Part shown: piece by piece, positions 1-6,258 of the stretch
How the letters are laid out: the number at the start of each line of letters is the position of its first letter
Position numbering within the stretch: position 1 is the first letter of the stretch
DNA from: an uncultured Collinsella sp.
GTDB taxonomy: Bacteria > Actinomycetota > Coriobacteriia > Coriobacteriales > Coriobacteriaceae
DNA length: 11,292 bases
Direction: 5' to 3'
Assembly (NCBI GenBank): GCA_902490365.1
Contig: CABUDQ010000056.1
Location: forward strand, 1 to 11,292
Translations under genes and position numbers: made by a program
Notes under the pieces: model-generated
Database searches by the model: none
What the model was told of the DNA's origin: nothing
Seen by the model: only the letters and a program-made list of their open reading frames with translations

Positions 1-214
1 GGGTTTAATGGTTGCAGACACGCGAACTCCCCCTTTAGCTAACTACAGTGTTTGCAGGGAGATGTTACCGCATCGTTTCGTCGACGTGTTCGAGACCGTC
101 TCCATAATTGGCGATTTTTACGTTTGTGCAATTCGGCGAACGGCAAGGCTTCCTCGGCAGACGATGCTTTTGACACATATCGCCCCGCCGTCGCCGACCG
201 CTCGATTGTCGCTC

Positions 215-238
215 GAAAAAAGTTGAAGTAATTTTTTC
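215..238. repeat. A/T-tract inverted repeat
   Basis: GAAAAAA at 215-221 is mirrored by TTTTTTC at 232-238, a perfect 7-base inverted repeat around a 10-base centre. It has almost no GC pairs, so it would be a poor terminator. It may be a bent-DNA element or a protein site upstream of the promoter at about 303-311. A TTGAAG at 223-228 inside it could act as a -35 element, but the sequence 17 bases downstream (TACCTG) is a weak -10. Confidence 0.3.
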
Positions 239-258
239 CACCTTTTACCTGCGGAGAT

Positions 259-311
259 GTCAATCCGTCAAGCATTTGGTCAGAAATTGGTCAAGTAGCG
301 GCTGATACGGT
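259..311 (+). promoter_or_regulatory. Candidate promoter with repeated GTCA boxes
   Basis: Two TTGGTCA heptamers start at 276 and 287, 11 bases apart or about one helical turn. Two GTCAA boxes lie just before them at 259 and 267. Twelve bases after the second heptamer is a TG-extended -10 candidate, TG at 303-304 followed by TACGGT at 306-311. There is no good -35 hexamer at the usual distance; the repeats sit there instead. This suggests an activator- or repressor-controlled promoter for the five-gene surface cluster starting at 368. The boxes are seen directly; the regulatory role is inferred. Confidence 0.38.
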
Positions 312-367
312 CGGCGTCGACAGCCAAAACCGATAGAAGTTTTGGCCCCAGAAGCAGGGAGGTTCCC

Positions 368-664
368 ATGGCATATTACTGGCCCCAGTACGGCGTCGCC
401 ATCGAGGTCGACGACGATCCCTATCTCCTGCCTTTCGACGAAGAGGCGTTCCCCGATACGGCGGTCTACCACGTCACCACCGATGTTATCTGCGACCCCG
501 AGTCGTTCTCGGCGCTCGCCCACCACATCGCGCGTATCCACGACATCGAGCTCCCTCACGACTTTGACGAGCTCATCTACTCGCGCCGCCTGATGCTTCA
601 CATGCTCTTTGGAGCGGACCCGTCCACGTTCGCACGTGTCTACACCACCAAGGACGCCGCATGA
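368..664 (+). CDS. Hypothetical 98-aa acidic protein, first gene of the surface-protein cluster
   Basis: I do not recognise this gene with certainty. The ATG follows a strong AGGGAGG site with five bases between. The frame is open upstream only to a stop at 296-298, and those codons do not look coding, so the start is well supported. There is no signal peptide or membrane segment, so the protein should be cytosolic. Residues 3-18 (YYWPQYGVAIEVDDDP) resemble the core strand of DUF559/Vsr-type PD-(D/E)xK endonucleases, where an Asp normally precedes the aromatic pair and a Glu and Asp follow. Here the first Asp position is Ala2, so catalysis is doubtful and the likeness may be structural or accidental. 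Its stop overlaps the next start in an ATGA, showing translational coupling to a membrane protein. Its role in a cluster of otherwise exported proteins is unknown. Confidence 0.75.
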   Translation: MAYYWPQYGVAIEVDDDPYLLPFDEEAFPDTAVYHVTTDVICDPESFSALAHHIARIHDIELPHDFDELIYSRRLMLHMLFGADPSTFARVYTTKDAA

Positions 665-1170
665 GTGCGAAGAAGCCGCCCCGCCTCGCAGGACTGGGGC
701 GTCGCAAGAAACTCGTCGTTGTCTGCCTGGCTATCGTCTGCGCCCTCATCGCCGTAGGGCTATACGCCTGGCAGTCGCAGCCCGTGCCCGAAGCGGGCGC
801 CTCAGTCACGACGGCAGAGGGTAAATCGCGACAAGAAATCCAAGATGAGCTCGATGCCATCGTCCGCGACAACATGATGACGATTTCGGTCGCGCCGGTC
901 GCTCAGCTACAGGAGGACGGCAAGCTGCGCGTCAACGTGCAAAACGTCCAAGACAATAAATTTCCCCAGCGATTCCGCGTCATCCAAAACGACGAGACCA
1001 TGTACGAATCCGGTGTGGTCGAGACCGGCAAGACAATCGAGACGTGCCCCGCCGGCGACATCAAAGAAGGCGAGGCATACATCGAGATCCAGGCACTCGA
1101 TGCCAAGACCCTCGACAGCCACGGCAATCCGACACGTGTCAAGGTACGGGTTGAGCAAGCCGAGAACTAG
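661..1170 (+). CDS. Single-pass membrane protein with extracytoplasmic beta-type domain
   Basis: This 169-aa protein has a basic N-terminus (residues 3-17, rich in Lys/Arg) and one hydrophobic segment at about 18-36 with no clear cleavage site. It should sit in the membrane with its C-terminus outside. After a spacer (37-68), residues 70-166 form alternating hydrophobic strands typical of a beta-sandwich. They resemble, from memory, a small uncharacterised domain in surface loci of Gram-positives, with the pattern 'MxxISVxP', 'GxxRVxVxN', 'YESG' and a closing 'xVxVRV'. It starts inside the stop of the preceding gene (ATGA), with AAGGA at 650-654 as ribosome site. In the cluster it takes the position of a membrane-bound assembly or anchoring partner for the secreted proteins encoded next, comparable to the membrane component of WxL/Csc complexes, although it is not recognisably DUF916. 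The function is inferred only from context. Confidence 0.7.
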   Translation: MSAKKPPRLAGLGRRKKLVVVCLAIVCALIAVGLYAWQSQPVPEAGASVTTAEGKSRQEIQDELDAIVRDNMMTISVAPVAQLQEDGKLRVNVQNVQDNKFPQRFRVIQNDETMYESGVVETGKTIETCPAGDIKEGEAYIEIQALDAKTLDSHGNPTRVKVRVEQAEN

Positions 1171-1223
1171 CTTTTTCGGCCGACGCGGCACCGCACGCAA
1201 TTCACCAGCATTCGTCCAATCAT

Positions 1224-1240
1224 CGCGGGGACGGCCCGCG
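1224..1240 (+). promoter_or_regulatory. GC-rich hairpin in the leader of the WxL-like gene
   Basis: CGCGGG (1224-1229) and CCCGCG (1235-1240) form a perfect 6-base stem with a 5-base loop. It lies in the 90-base gap between two cluster genes and ends 20 bases before the ATG at 1261. It is not followed by a T-run, so it is unlikely to be a full terminator. It may stabilise the processed 5' end of the downstream transcript or tune translation of the secreted protein, whose site (AAAGGA) follows at once. Confidence 0.4.
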
Positions 1241-1260
1241 GCGAATAGAAAGGAACGACC

Positions 1261-1860
1261 ATGGACATCACCAGGAACATGAACGGAGCCAGAGCGCTCG
1301 TCGTGGGCGCAGGGCTCGCGCTCGCGCTCGCAATGGGCGCCGCCCCGACGCCAGCTCTGGCAGCCGGGCGCGTTGGAACCACGAAAGTAATGGTCAGGAC
1401 CGAGATCGACAACGTAGAGTTCAAAGTTCCGACGGTTATTCCCTTCGTCGCCAAGGCCGACGGCACGCTTCAGGGCCCCTCAGAAGACGCGACCACCATC
1501 GACAATCATTCGGCCTACGGCATCCATGTCACCAACATGAAGATCGACGCCATGAACACCTGGACCATTGCCGCCGACGCCAAGGCCGGAACCGCGCAGA
1601 ATTCCATCGACTTTAAGGTCGGCCCCGACGGCGCACTCCAGAACGCCAGCGCCGCAATGCAGGAGACGGGCCTCGATCTTTCCAAGAATGCAGCCTTCGA
1701 CATAGGCTACCAGGGCATTGCCGGCGGCACGGACAAAATTAAGCTCAAGACAAGCGGAAACGTCGCCCGCGTCACGCGCGACATCTTCCGCGTAACCGGC
1801 GAAGGCGATCAGGTTGCAACGATCACCTGGACGGTCGAGCCCGGTGCGCACACGGCATAA
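1261..1860 (+). CDS. Secreted WxL-like small surface protein
   Basis: This is a 199-aa exported protein. Residues 1-35 are a type I signal peptide, with a hydrophobic core built on three in-frame GCTCGC hexamers (1314-1331) and a likely cut in the ALAA region. The mature part has two tryptophan motifs, WTI at 101-103 (in NTWTIAAD) and WTV at 190-192 (in TITWTVEPG). This spacing and position, with the second motif close to the C-terminus after a beta strand, match the two W-x-L motifs of WxL domains, which bind peptidoglycan and sit on the surface of lactobacilli and enterococci. Position 3 is Ile/Val rather than Leu, so I call it WxL-like. The ATG at 1261 has AAAGGA at 1249-1254. A second ATG at 1279 would give a shorter signal peptide. 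It overlaps the next gene by 17 bases. The structural role is inferred; a pilin-like or generic beta-sandwich adhesin is the alternative. Confidence 0.72.
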   Translation: MDITRNMNGARALVVGAGLALALAMGAAPTPALAAGRVGTTKVMVRTEIDNVEFKVPTVIPFVAKADGTLQGPSEDATTIDNHSAYGIHVTNMKIDAMNTWTIAADAKAGTAQNSIDFKVGPDGALQNASAAMQETGLDLSKNAAFDIGYQGIAGGTDKIKLKTSGNVARVTRDIFRVTGEGDQVATITWTVEPGAHTA

Positions 1861-2125
1861 GGCCGTCGCCCTGGCCGCCGCCGTCAGTATCCTAGCGTTT
1901 GGGCCAGCCATGGCCTTTGCCCAGCAAGAACAGGCGCAGGCCGCCACGCAAGTGACGGTCGACCTCTCGGAGCTCGACCGCGGCAACTGCAAGGAACCGT
2001 TGGCACAGACAGACGACAGACGATGGCTCTTGGCAGCAGGCGCCACGGCAGCAGGTGCGGGAACCGCCGGCCTCGGTCTGCACATCAAACGCAGCCAGAA
2101 ACGAAACACGGACAGGCCGCACTAA
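1844..2125 (+). CDS. Small tail-anchored surface protein with variant sorting signal
   Basis: The most likely start is the GTG at 1844, inside the last codons of the preceding gene. It gives a 93-aa protein with a clean signal peptide (residues 1-26, ending AMAFA). A TTG at 1814 in the same frame would add ten residues that spoil the signal peptide. The mature part is short, with one Cys in LDRGNC (44-49). It is followed by LAQTD (53-57), a hydrophobic stretch (about 61-80) and a basic end (HIKRSQKR). That is the layout of a sortase substrate. The sequence fits the LAxTG signal of class E sortases of high-GC Gram-positives except for Asp in place of the final Gly. In position and size it corresponds to CscD, the short anchored member of WxL/Csc clusters. 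Whether it is cut by a sortase or simply stays in the membrane cannot be decided here. No sortase gene lies in the window. Confidence 0.68.
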   Translation: MRTRHKAVALAAAVSILAFGPAMAFAQQEQAQAATQVTVDLSELDRGNCKEPLAQTDDRRWLLAAGATAAGAGTAGLGLHIKRSQKRNTDRPH

Positions 2126-2143
2126 ATTAGCTAAGGAGACCCC

Positions 2144-3574
2144 ATGGCATCGAAGAACCTTTTGCCCGTCGTCGCACTCTGCGGCGCGCTCGCAACCGGA
2201 ACGCCTGTCGCCGCTTGGGCGACTCCCGTCATGGCGGACTCCTTACCAGCAGCCCTAAGCTCTGCACCAAATCCGTCGAGCGCCATTGCGTGCAAGCGTT
2301 TTTCGATCGCACAGGCCGCAATCTCAACCTCGGGATGCCTTCGTCGTAATACGGACGGCTCGATAGTCGTGGATATCAATCGTTCGAACAAGGCAAACGG
2401 CTCCCAGGCGGGGTGCGCCGTCTGCACGTGGCGATCGATTGTGCTCGATGCAGATGGCGATCCGTGCGATTTGGGGTTGCGCATCGATATCGCTTCGGTC
2501 GATGACTCGGCGAACGGAGCGAAGGTCGTCTTCGACGATGCGTTTTTCGAGAAAGGAGGCGGTATATGTCTGGGCTGCGCCGCCGCGAATGCAGACGACA
2601 CGCAGCCCACCCTCTCATTCACGGCATCGTTGCAGCTGACCAAAGCCGGCACCGATGCCGTCGCGGCGGGAGAAGCGTCCCTGCTGTTCTACGCCGTCAG
2701 CACCAAAGACACAGACGCTCATTTCGAGAAGTCAGACGGATCACTCAGCCTTACACGAGGGATAGAGGCAGGCCCTATTGAAATCGATGCCCACGCGCAA
2801 AGCAGGCAACGCATTCTTGCCGACCCGGCGCTTCTCGAAATGGAGTGGAACGGATCCGGAGCCATCGGAATTCTCCCCTCCGCGCTTGACGCCAAGACGC
2901 TCCCCTCAAACGACGAACCCATCAACGCAACCACACAAGAAGAGAGCGCGGACAAAGAAGCAGGTGCGGGCGACACGCCGTCGCCGACAAACAGCGTCCC
3001 AGCTTCTTTCGAAGCACCGAATGAGCCCGCTACCGATCCAAACGATCCCGAGCTCGCGGACAGTCTGGGGCTTGCTGATCCTCAAGAAATCGATGAAGGT
3101 AACTGCTGCGTGCTTGCCGCGCTCGACCACACGGAGGTCATCGACGCTGCGAACATCGAAGTTGCCGCCGCCAATCAGCCCGTCCGCAAGTCGGCCATCA
3201 TCGCATTTCCCGAGTCCATCGAAGTCGTCTTTTTGCCATCGGGCGAGGTCGTGGCCCCAACACTGCTCACCCTGTTGGGCGCCAAGAATACTCGAAACGA
3301 AATTAAAAAGGTCACGGTTGTCGACCCTGCAACCACCGCTAAACTGCGTCTATACGCCGTTGCCCCAGACGGAGGCAAAACCTTGGAATTCGATGGTGAC
3401 ACACTCCTAGCCTGGCAACGTCTGGACATTATGCAAGACGTCTCGTATCAGATCGAACTCGAAGGGTTTGATCGCGCCCGCGATGCCAATATCATCGCCG
3501 CGGCTATTGAATCCCCACAGCGGCTTATGACACTGCGCTTTGACTACTATCCCTATGTCCCGACAACCACCTGA
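2144..3574 (+). CDS. Large secreted protein with two CxxC motifs
   Basis: This 476-aa protein ends the cluster. AAGGAG at 2133-2138 precedes the ATG, 18 bases after the previous stop. Residues 1-31 are an export signal (cut near AWA or VMA); Cys13 does not sit in a proper lipobox. The mature chain has an N-terminal beta-rich domain (about 48-225) carrying CAVC (91-94) and CLGC (142-145) with further Cys at 50, 65 and 108. A low-complexity Pro/Glu/Thr/Asp-rich linker follows (about 255-312), then an EIDEGNCC motif (315-322) and a C-terminal beta domain (about 345-470). The even cysteine layout suggests disulfides, or a metal site, in an extracellular domain. There is no C-terminal membrane tail, so it must be held by a partner or released. 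In cluster position it matches the large secreted component of a WxL/Csc-type surface complex, but I see no W-x-L motif pair and cannot name a family. Confidence 0.72.
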   Translation: MASKNLLPVVALCGALATGTPVAAWATPVMADSLPAALSSAPNPSSAIACKRFSIAQAAISTSGCLRRNTDGSIVVDINRSNKANGSQAGCAVCTWRSIVLDADGDPCDLGLRIDIASVDDSANGAKVVFDDAFFEKGGGICLGCAAANADDTQPTLSFTASLQLTKAGTDAVAAGEASLLFYAVSTKDTDAHFEKSDGSLSLTRGIEAGPIEIDAHAQSRQRILADPALLEMEWNGSGAIGILPSALDAKTLPSNDEPINATTQEESADKEAGAGDTPSPTNSVPASFEAPNEPATDPNDPELADSLGLADPQEIDEGNCCVLAALDHTEVIDAANIEVAAANQPVRKSAIIAFPESIEVVFLPSGEVVAPTLLTLLGAKNTRNEIKKVTVVDPATTAKLRLYAVAPDGGKTLEFDGDTLLAWQRLDIMQDVSYQIELEGFDRARDANIIAAAIESPQRLMTLRFDYYPYVPTTT

Positions 3575-3653
3575 GGCTTAAATGCTGCGCATCATTCCTA
3601 ACACCACTTATATAACGTATTAGATGAGTCGCGATGTGCCTCGCATTTCGTTC

Positions 3654-3662
3654 TGCTACGAT
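3654..3662 (+). promoter_or_regulatory. Extended -10 promoter of the DUF554 gene
   Basis: TG at 3654-3655, one base, then TACGAT (3657-3662). No strong -35 is present 17 bases upstream. Transcription would begin near 3669, leaving a leader of about 24 bases that contains the AGGAGGG site at 3683-3689. The same TGn-TAnGRT form appears before the cluster at 368 and before the gene at 4498, which supports all three. Confidence 0.4.
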
Positions 3663-3692
3663 TGCCACGTTGGCATCAATACAGGAGGGCTC

Positions 3693-4409
3693 ATGCCGGG
3701 CTTGGGAACAGTCATCAACGTTGTGCTTTTAGTTGCGGGCGGTCTTTTGGGATTAGCGGGCGGCCGCTTCATTACACCGTGCATCCAAGACACGCTCATG
3801 AAAGCATCGGGGCTGTGCGTCCTGTTTATCGGCCTGGGCGGCACCATGCAAAAGATGCTCGTCATCGATGGAAAGGCGCTGTCGACCACCGGTACCACCA
3901 TGCTCATCGTCTCATTTGCGCTCGGTTCGCTCATCGGCGAGGCCGTCAACTTGGAAGCCGCCATTGAAAACCTTGGCGAATGGCTCAAGCGCAAGACTGG
4001 CAGTGAGGGCGATAACGAGTTCACCAACGCTTTTGTCTCGACTTCACTCACCGTGTGCATCGGCGCCATGGCCATTGTGGGATCGATCCAGGACGGCCTG
4101 CTCGGCGACTGGTCAACGCTTGCCCTCAAGGGCGCACTGGACTGCATCATCGTCTGCACCATGACGGCCTCGCTTGGCCGCGGCTGCATCTTCTCCGCCC
4201 TGCCCGTCGCCGTGTTCCAGGGGACGATCACGCTGTTTGCCGGCGCACTCTCCCCCATCATGACCACGGCAGCCCTCGACAGCCTTTCGCTCGTAGGCTC
4301 CATGCTCATCTTCTGCGTCGGCGTCAACCTCATCCGTCCTCAGACCTTCCGCACGGCCAATATGCTCCCCTCCGTCGTCATCGCCGTCATCTACGCCCTC
4401 CTGTTCTAA
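3693..4409 (+). CDS. DUF554 family integral membrane protein
   Basis: This is a 238-aa, very hydrophobic protein with about seven to eight membrane segments (roughly 4-23, 34-50, 66-84, 115-133, 145-160, 168-186, 197-212, 222-238) and one charged cytoplasmic stretch (86-110). It matches DUF554 from start to end: the GTVINVxxxxxGGLLG opening, the IGLGG motif near 46, and CIGAMAIVGSIQDGLxGD at 122-139, followed by a LALKGALD helix. Length and layout are normal for the family. DUF554 proteins are widespread, of unknown biochemical role, and often guessed to be transporters. An in-frame ATG at 3624 would add 23 non-hydrophobic residues, but the ATG at 3693 sits five bases after AGGAGGG and starts exactly where the family does. 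It has its own likely promoter, and I see no tie to the clusters on either side. Confidence 0.92.
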   Translation: MPGLGTVINVVLLVAGGLLGLAGGRFITPCIQDTLMKASGLCVLFIGLGGTMQKMLVIDGKALSTTGTTMLIVSFALGSLIGEAVNLEAAIENLGEWLKRKTGSEGDNEFTNAFVSTSLTVCIGAMAIVGSIQDGLLGDWSTLALKGALDCIIVCTMTASLGRGCIFSALPVAVFQGTITLFAGALSPIMTTAALDSLSLVGSMLIFCVGVNLIRPQTFRTANMLPSVVIAVIYALLF

Positions 4410-4431
4410 ATCTATCTACGCAGCAGTATCT

Positions 4432-4460
4432 CGAACACCTGTTTGATGCTGTGCTATGAT
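4432..4460 (+). promoter_or_regulatory. Promoter of the TerB-ATPase-helicase operon
   Basis: A TG-extended -10, TG at 4452-4453 then TATGAT at 4455-4460, with a partial -35 (CGAACA, 4432-4437) 17 bases upstream. Transcription should start near 4467, about 31 bases before the GTG start, with an AGGAGAGGAG ribosome site between. A 7-base inverted pair, ACGCAGC (4418-4424) and GCTGCGT (4475-4481), brackets the promoter and could be an operator, although such a pair can also occur by chance. This is the only good promoter I see for the three-gene unit. Confidence 0.55.
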
Positions 4461-4497
4461 ATGAGGTCACCGAAGCTGCGTTAGGAGAGGAGAAGCG

Positions 4498-6258
4498 GTG
4501 GCCGACCAGGACATCAAGATGCTCATCGAGCGCATTATGGCCGAGGCCCGGACCCATCAGTCCGCCCGCTTCTCAAACGAAATCTACGCAGACGAGCCGA
4601 TTCTCAAAACCGGCCGACAGATGCAGAATTTCCTCCCCGACCAGTACCGCAAAATGCGCGAGATATCGCGCTGGCAGGATGACCCCAAGGGCGGCGCGGG
4701 TCGTTGGCTTTCGGAAGCCGAGCTTTTCTACCGCCAAGGCCTACTGATGGCCGACTTTGAGGACGACTGCCCCTACAACGGCACCTTTAAGTCGTACTTT
4801 CCCACCTACAATGCCATGAGCGATCGACAGTTGCGCGGCTACTTTACCTGGCGTGCCCAAGTGCGCCGCGGAACCGTCGAGGAAACGTCTACGTCCTTTG
4901 CCTTTCTGTATCTCTATGAGCTGATTTGCGGCATTGGCGTAGATAATCCGCTCGATGGTTTTAACAAGATCAAGGCCTTTTGGGATGTCTATCGCGCCTT
5001 CGAGCCCGGCATCGACCGGTTTGCGCGCGTGTGGCTGCAGGATTACGCCGTGTTCCACGGGCTCGACCCCAAGCTGCTTCGCGACTCTAAAACCGTCATG
5101 TTCGATAACGCCCTTGTCGAGCTGCGGCGCGCGGCACGAGACCTTGTACCAGCACCGGCACCGTCCGGCCAGACCCCTAAGCGTCGCAAAATCTCCGAGC
5201 CCACGCTCCCCCTTCCGCCCGATGAGGTGCGCGAGGAACGACTCATGGCCGCCATCAACGCCCTCTCCACGTACAACCTAAGTAACTCGCGGCTCGACCG
5301 CAGCCACCACTGCGATCTGCGCCACGTGGCATGCGCCGTGTATGTCCGTATGGCGCGCTACTATGACACGCACCGAAAGACCGGCATCGTGGCGAGTTTA
5401 TTTGGGGAGGAGACGGCCATGCCCTACACCATGTTTGCCTCGGCCGTATTCTTTGCGCCCGAGCGCCACGAGGACTGCGAATACCGCCTGAATCCTATCC
5501 ATATCTACCGTTGCCAAAACGGCTTTTGGGAATGCATGCGTATCCACGGCAGCAGGCAAAAGAGCAGCAAGCTCGGTGAAATGATGCGCGCCTGCGACCA
5601 ACGCCTACGCCTGGCGCTGGACCCCGCCCATCCCCTTAAGGAAGAAAAGGTCCCCAAATATCTGGCCAAGATTATCGATGACGAGATTGTGGCATGGCTT
5701 TCGTGGGACGCCGCACACCAGCCCGTCAAGATCGATATCGACCTGAGTCAGCTGGGGCACATTCGGAGCGCCGCCGCGCAAACGCGCGAAGCGCTTTTGA
5801 TCGACGAGGAACGTGAGGACGGCGCGTCCACAGAAGCCGAGGCAGCGGACTCAGGGCAACCGGAAGCCGAGCCTGCGACCGACGCGACGGTCGAGGCGGT
5901 CGAGGCGGCCGCAGGGCAGGACGAGGCCGACGAGCCGACCATATCCACCGAACAGTTTGGTGTCGTGGCACCGCTTCTCGCGCCGACGCCCGCGTTCGCA
6001 GCGGCTGTGCCCGCTGACGCCACGAACGAACTCACGCCCGCCGCAGACGCCTATCTCCGCGCGCTGCTCGAGCACAACGCAGTACAGGCGGAATCGGCGG
6101 TAGTGCAATCGGGGCAGAGCGAGGATATGCTCGTCGATACCATCAACGAGGCGCTCTTTGACCTGGTGGGCGACACCGTAATTGAATTTAGTGCGGCAGG
6201 GCCGCAGATTATCGAGGACTACGAAGCAGACGTGAGAGGATACCTAGACCATGAGTGA
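4498..6258 (+). CDS. TerB_N/TerB_C domain protein, first gene of the BrxD/BrxHI-like operon
   Basis: This is a 586-aa cytosolic protein with a GTG start after AGGAGAGGAG. Residues about 56-270 match the TerB_N domain well. The family signature runs through the block with FPTYNAMSDRQLRGYFTWR (101-119), the VRRGTVEETSTSFAFLYLYELICGIGV segment (122-148) and the FDPxIDR-like FEPGIDRF (168-175) and DYAVFHGL helix (182-189). A middle helical region (245-435) is not recognisable. An acidic, Ala/Glu-rich linker (436-490) leads to a C-terminal TerB_C domain (about 510-586), with the LTPxxxxYLxALL, TINEALFDLVGDTVIEF and IIEDYEADV elements. TerB_N and TerB_C come from the Ter stress-response family and are thought to act as scaffold or sensor parts; no enzyme motif is visible. 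It overlaps the ATPase gene by 8 bases, so the two are almost surely co-translated. I infer that it is the system-specific adaptor or sensor working with the ATPase and helicase. Confidence 0.9.
   Translation: MADQDIKMLIERIMAEARTHQSARFSNEIYADEPILKTGRQMQNFLPDQYRKMREISRWQDDPKGGAGRWLSEAELFYRQGLLMADFEDDCPYNGTFKSYFPTYNAMSDRQLRGYFTWRAQVRRGTVEETSTSFAFLYLYELICGIGVDNPLDGFNKIKAFWDVYRAFEPGIDRFARVWLQDYAVFHGLDPKLLRDSKTVMFDNALVELRRAARDLVPAPAPSGQTPKRRKISEPTLPLPPDEVREERLMAAINALSTYNLSNSRLDRSHHCDLRHVACAVYVRMARYYDTHRKTGIVASLFGEETAMPYTMFASAVFFAPERHEDCEYRLNPIHIYRCQNGFWECMRIHGSRQKSSKLGEMMRACDQRLRLALDPAHPLKEEKVPKYLAKIIDDEIVAWLSWDAAHQPVKIDIDLSQLGHIRSAAAQTREALLIDEEREDGASTEAEAADSGQPEAEPATDATVEAVEAAAGQDEADEPTISTEQFGVVAPLLAPTPAFAAAVPADATNELTPAADAYLRALLEHNAVQAESAVVQSGQSEDMLVDTINEALFDLVGDTVIEFSAAGPQIIEDYEADVRGYLDHE

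Larger units (their letters stand above)
1..367. other. Upstream intergenic region, no supported gene
   Basis: No convincing gene is visible in this stretch. A 72-codon open frame at 8-226 has no ribosome binding site before its ATG, no recognisable domain and a composition unlike the neighbouring genes, so I leave it uncalled. The right half carries an A/T-tract inverted repeat, a set of GTCA repeats and a probable extended -10 element, described separately. The left half may be the region downstream of a gene lying outside the window, but I see no clear terminator hairpin. Confidence 0.6.

Noticed and set aside
8..226. 72-codon open frame near the left edge
   Set aside because: No ribosome site, no recognisable motif, and an unconvincing composition; probably intergenic.
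1314..1331. GCTCGC hexamer repeated three times as a phase-variation tract
   Set aside because: Only three units of six bases; changes would stay in frame and only alter the length of the signal-peptide core.
1480..2109. 209-codon minus-strand open frame opposite the WxL-like and tail-anchored genes
   Set aside because: It spans two well-supported plus-strand genes and their overlap, has no ribosome site, and its protein is Ala/Arg/Pro-rich as expected for a GC-rich shadow frame.
2180..2184. Lipoprotein cysteine in the large secreted protein
   Set aside because: Cys13 follows Val-Ala-Leu; the residue before the Cys is not Gly, Ala or Ser, so the lipobox is not satisfied and a type I cut further on is clearer.
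3575..3692. Terminator between the surface cluster and the DUF554 gene
   Set aside because: Only a 4-base ATGC/GCAT stem with no T-run; too weak to call.
3656..4333. 225-codon minus-strand open frame opposite the DUF554 gene
   Set aside because: Shadow of a clear membrane-protein gene; Ser/Pro/Met-rich translation with no motif.
4498..6258. Classical tellurite-resistance (ter) operon
   Set aside because: TerB_N/TerB_C domains are present, but no TerC, TerD, TerZ or TerY-type genes adjoin; the partners are an ATPase and a helicase.
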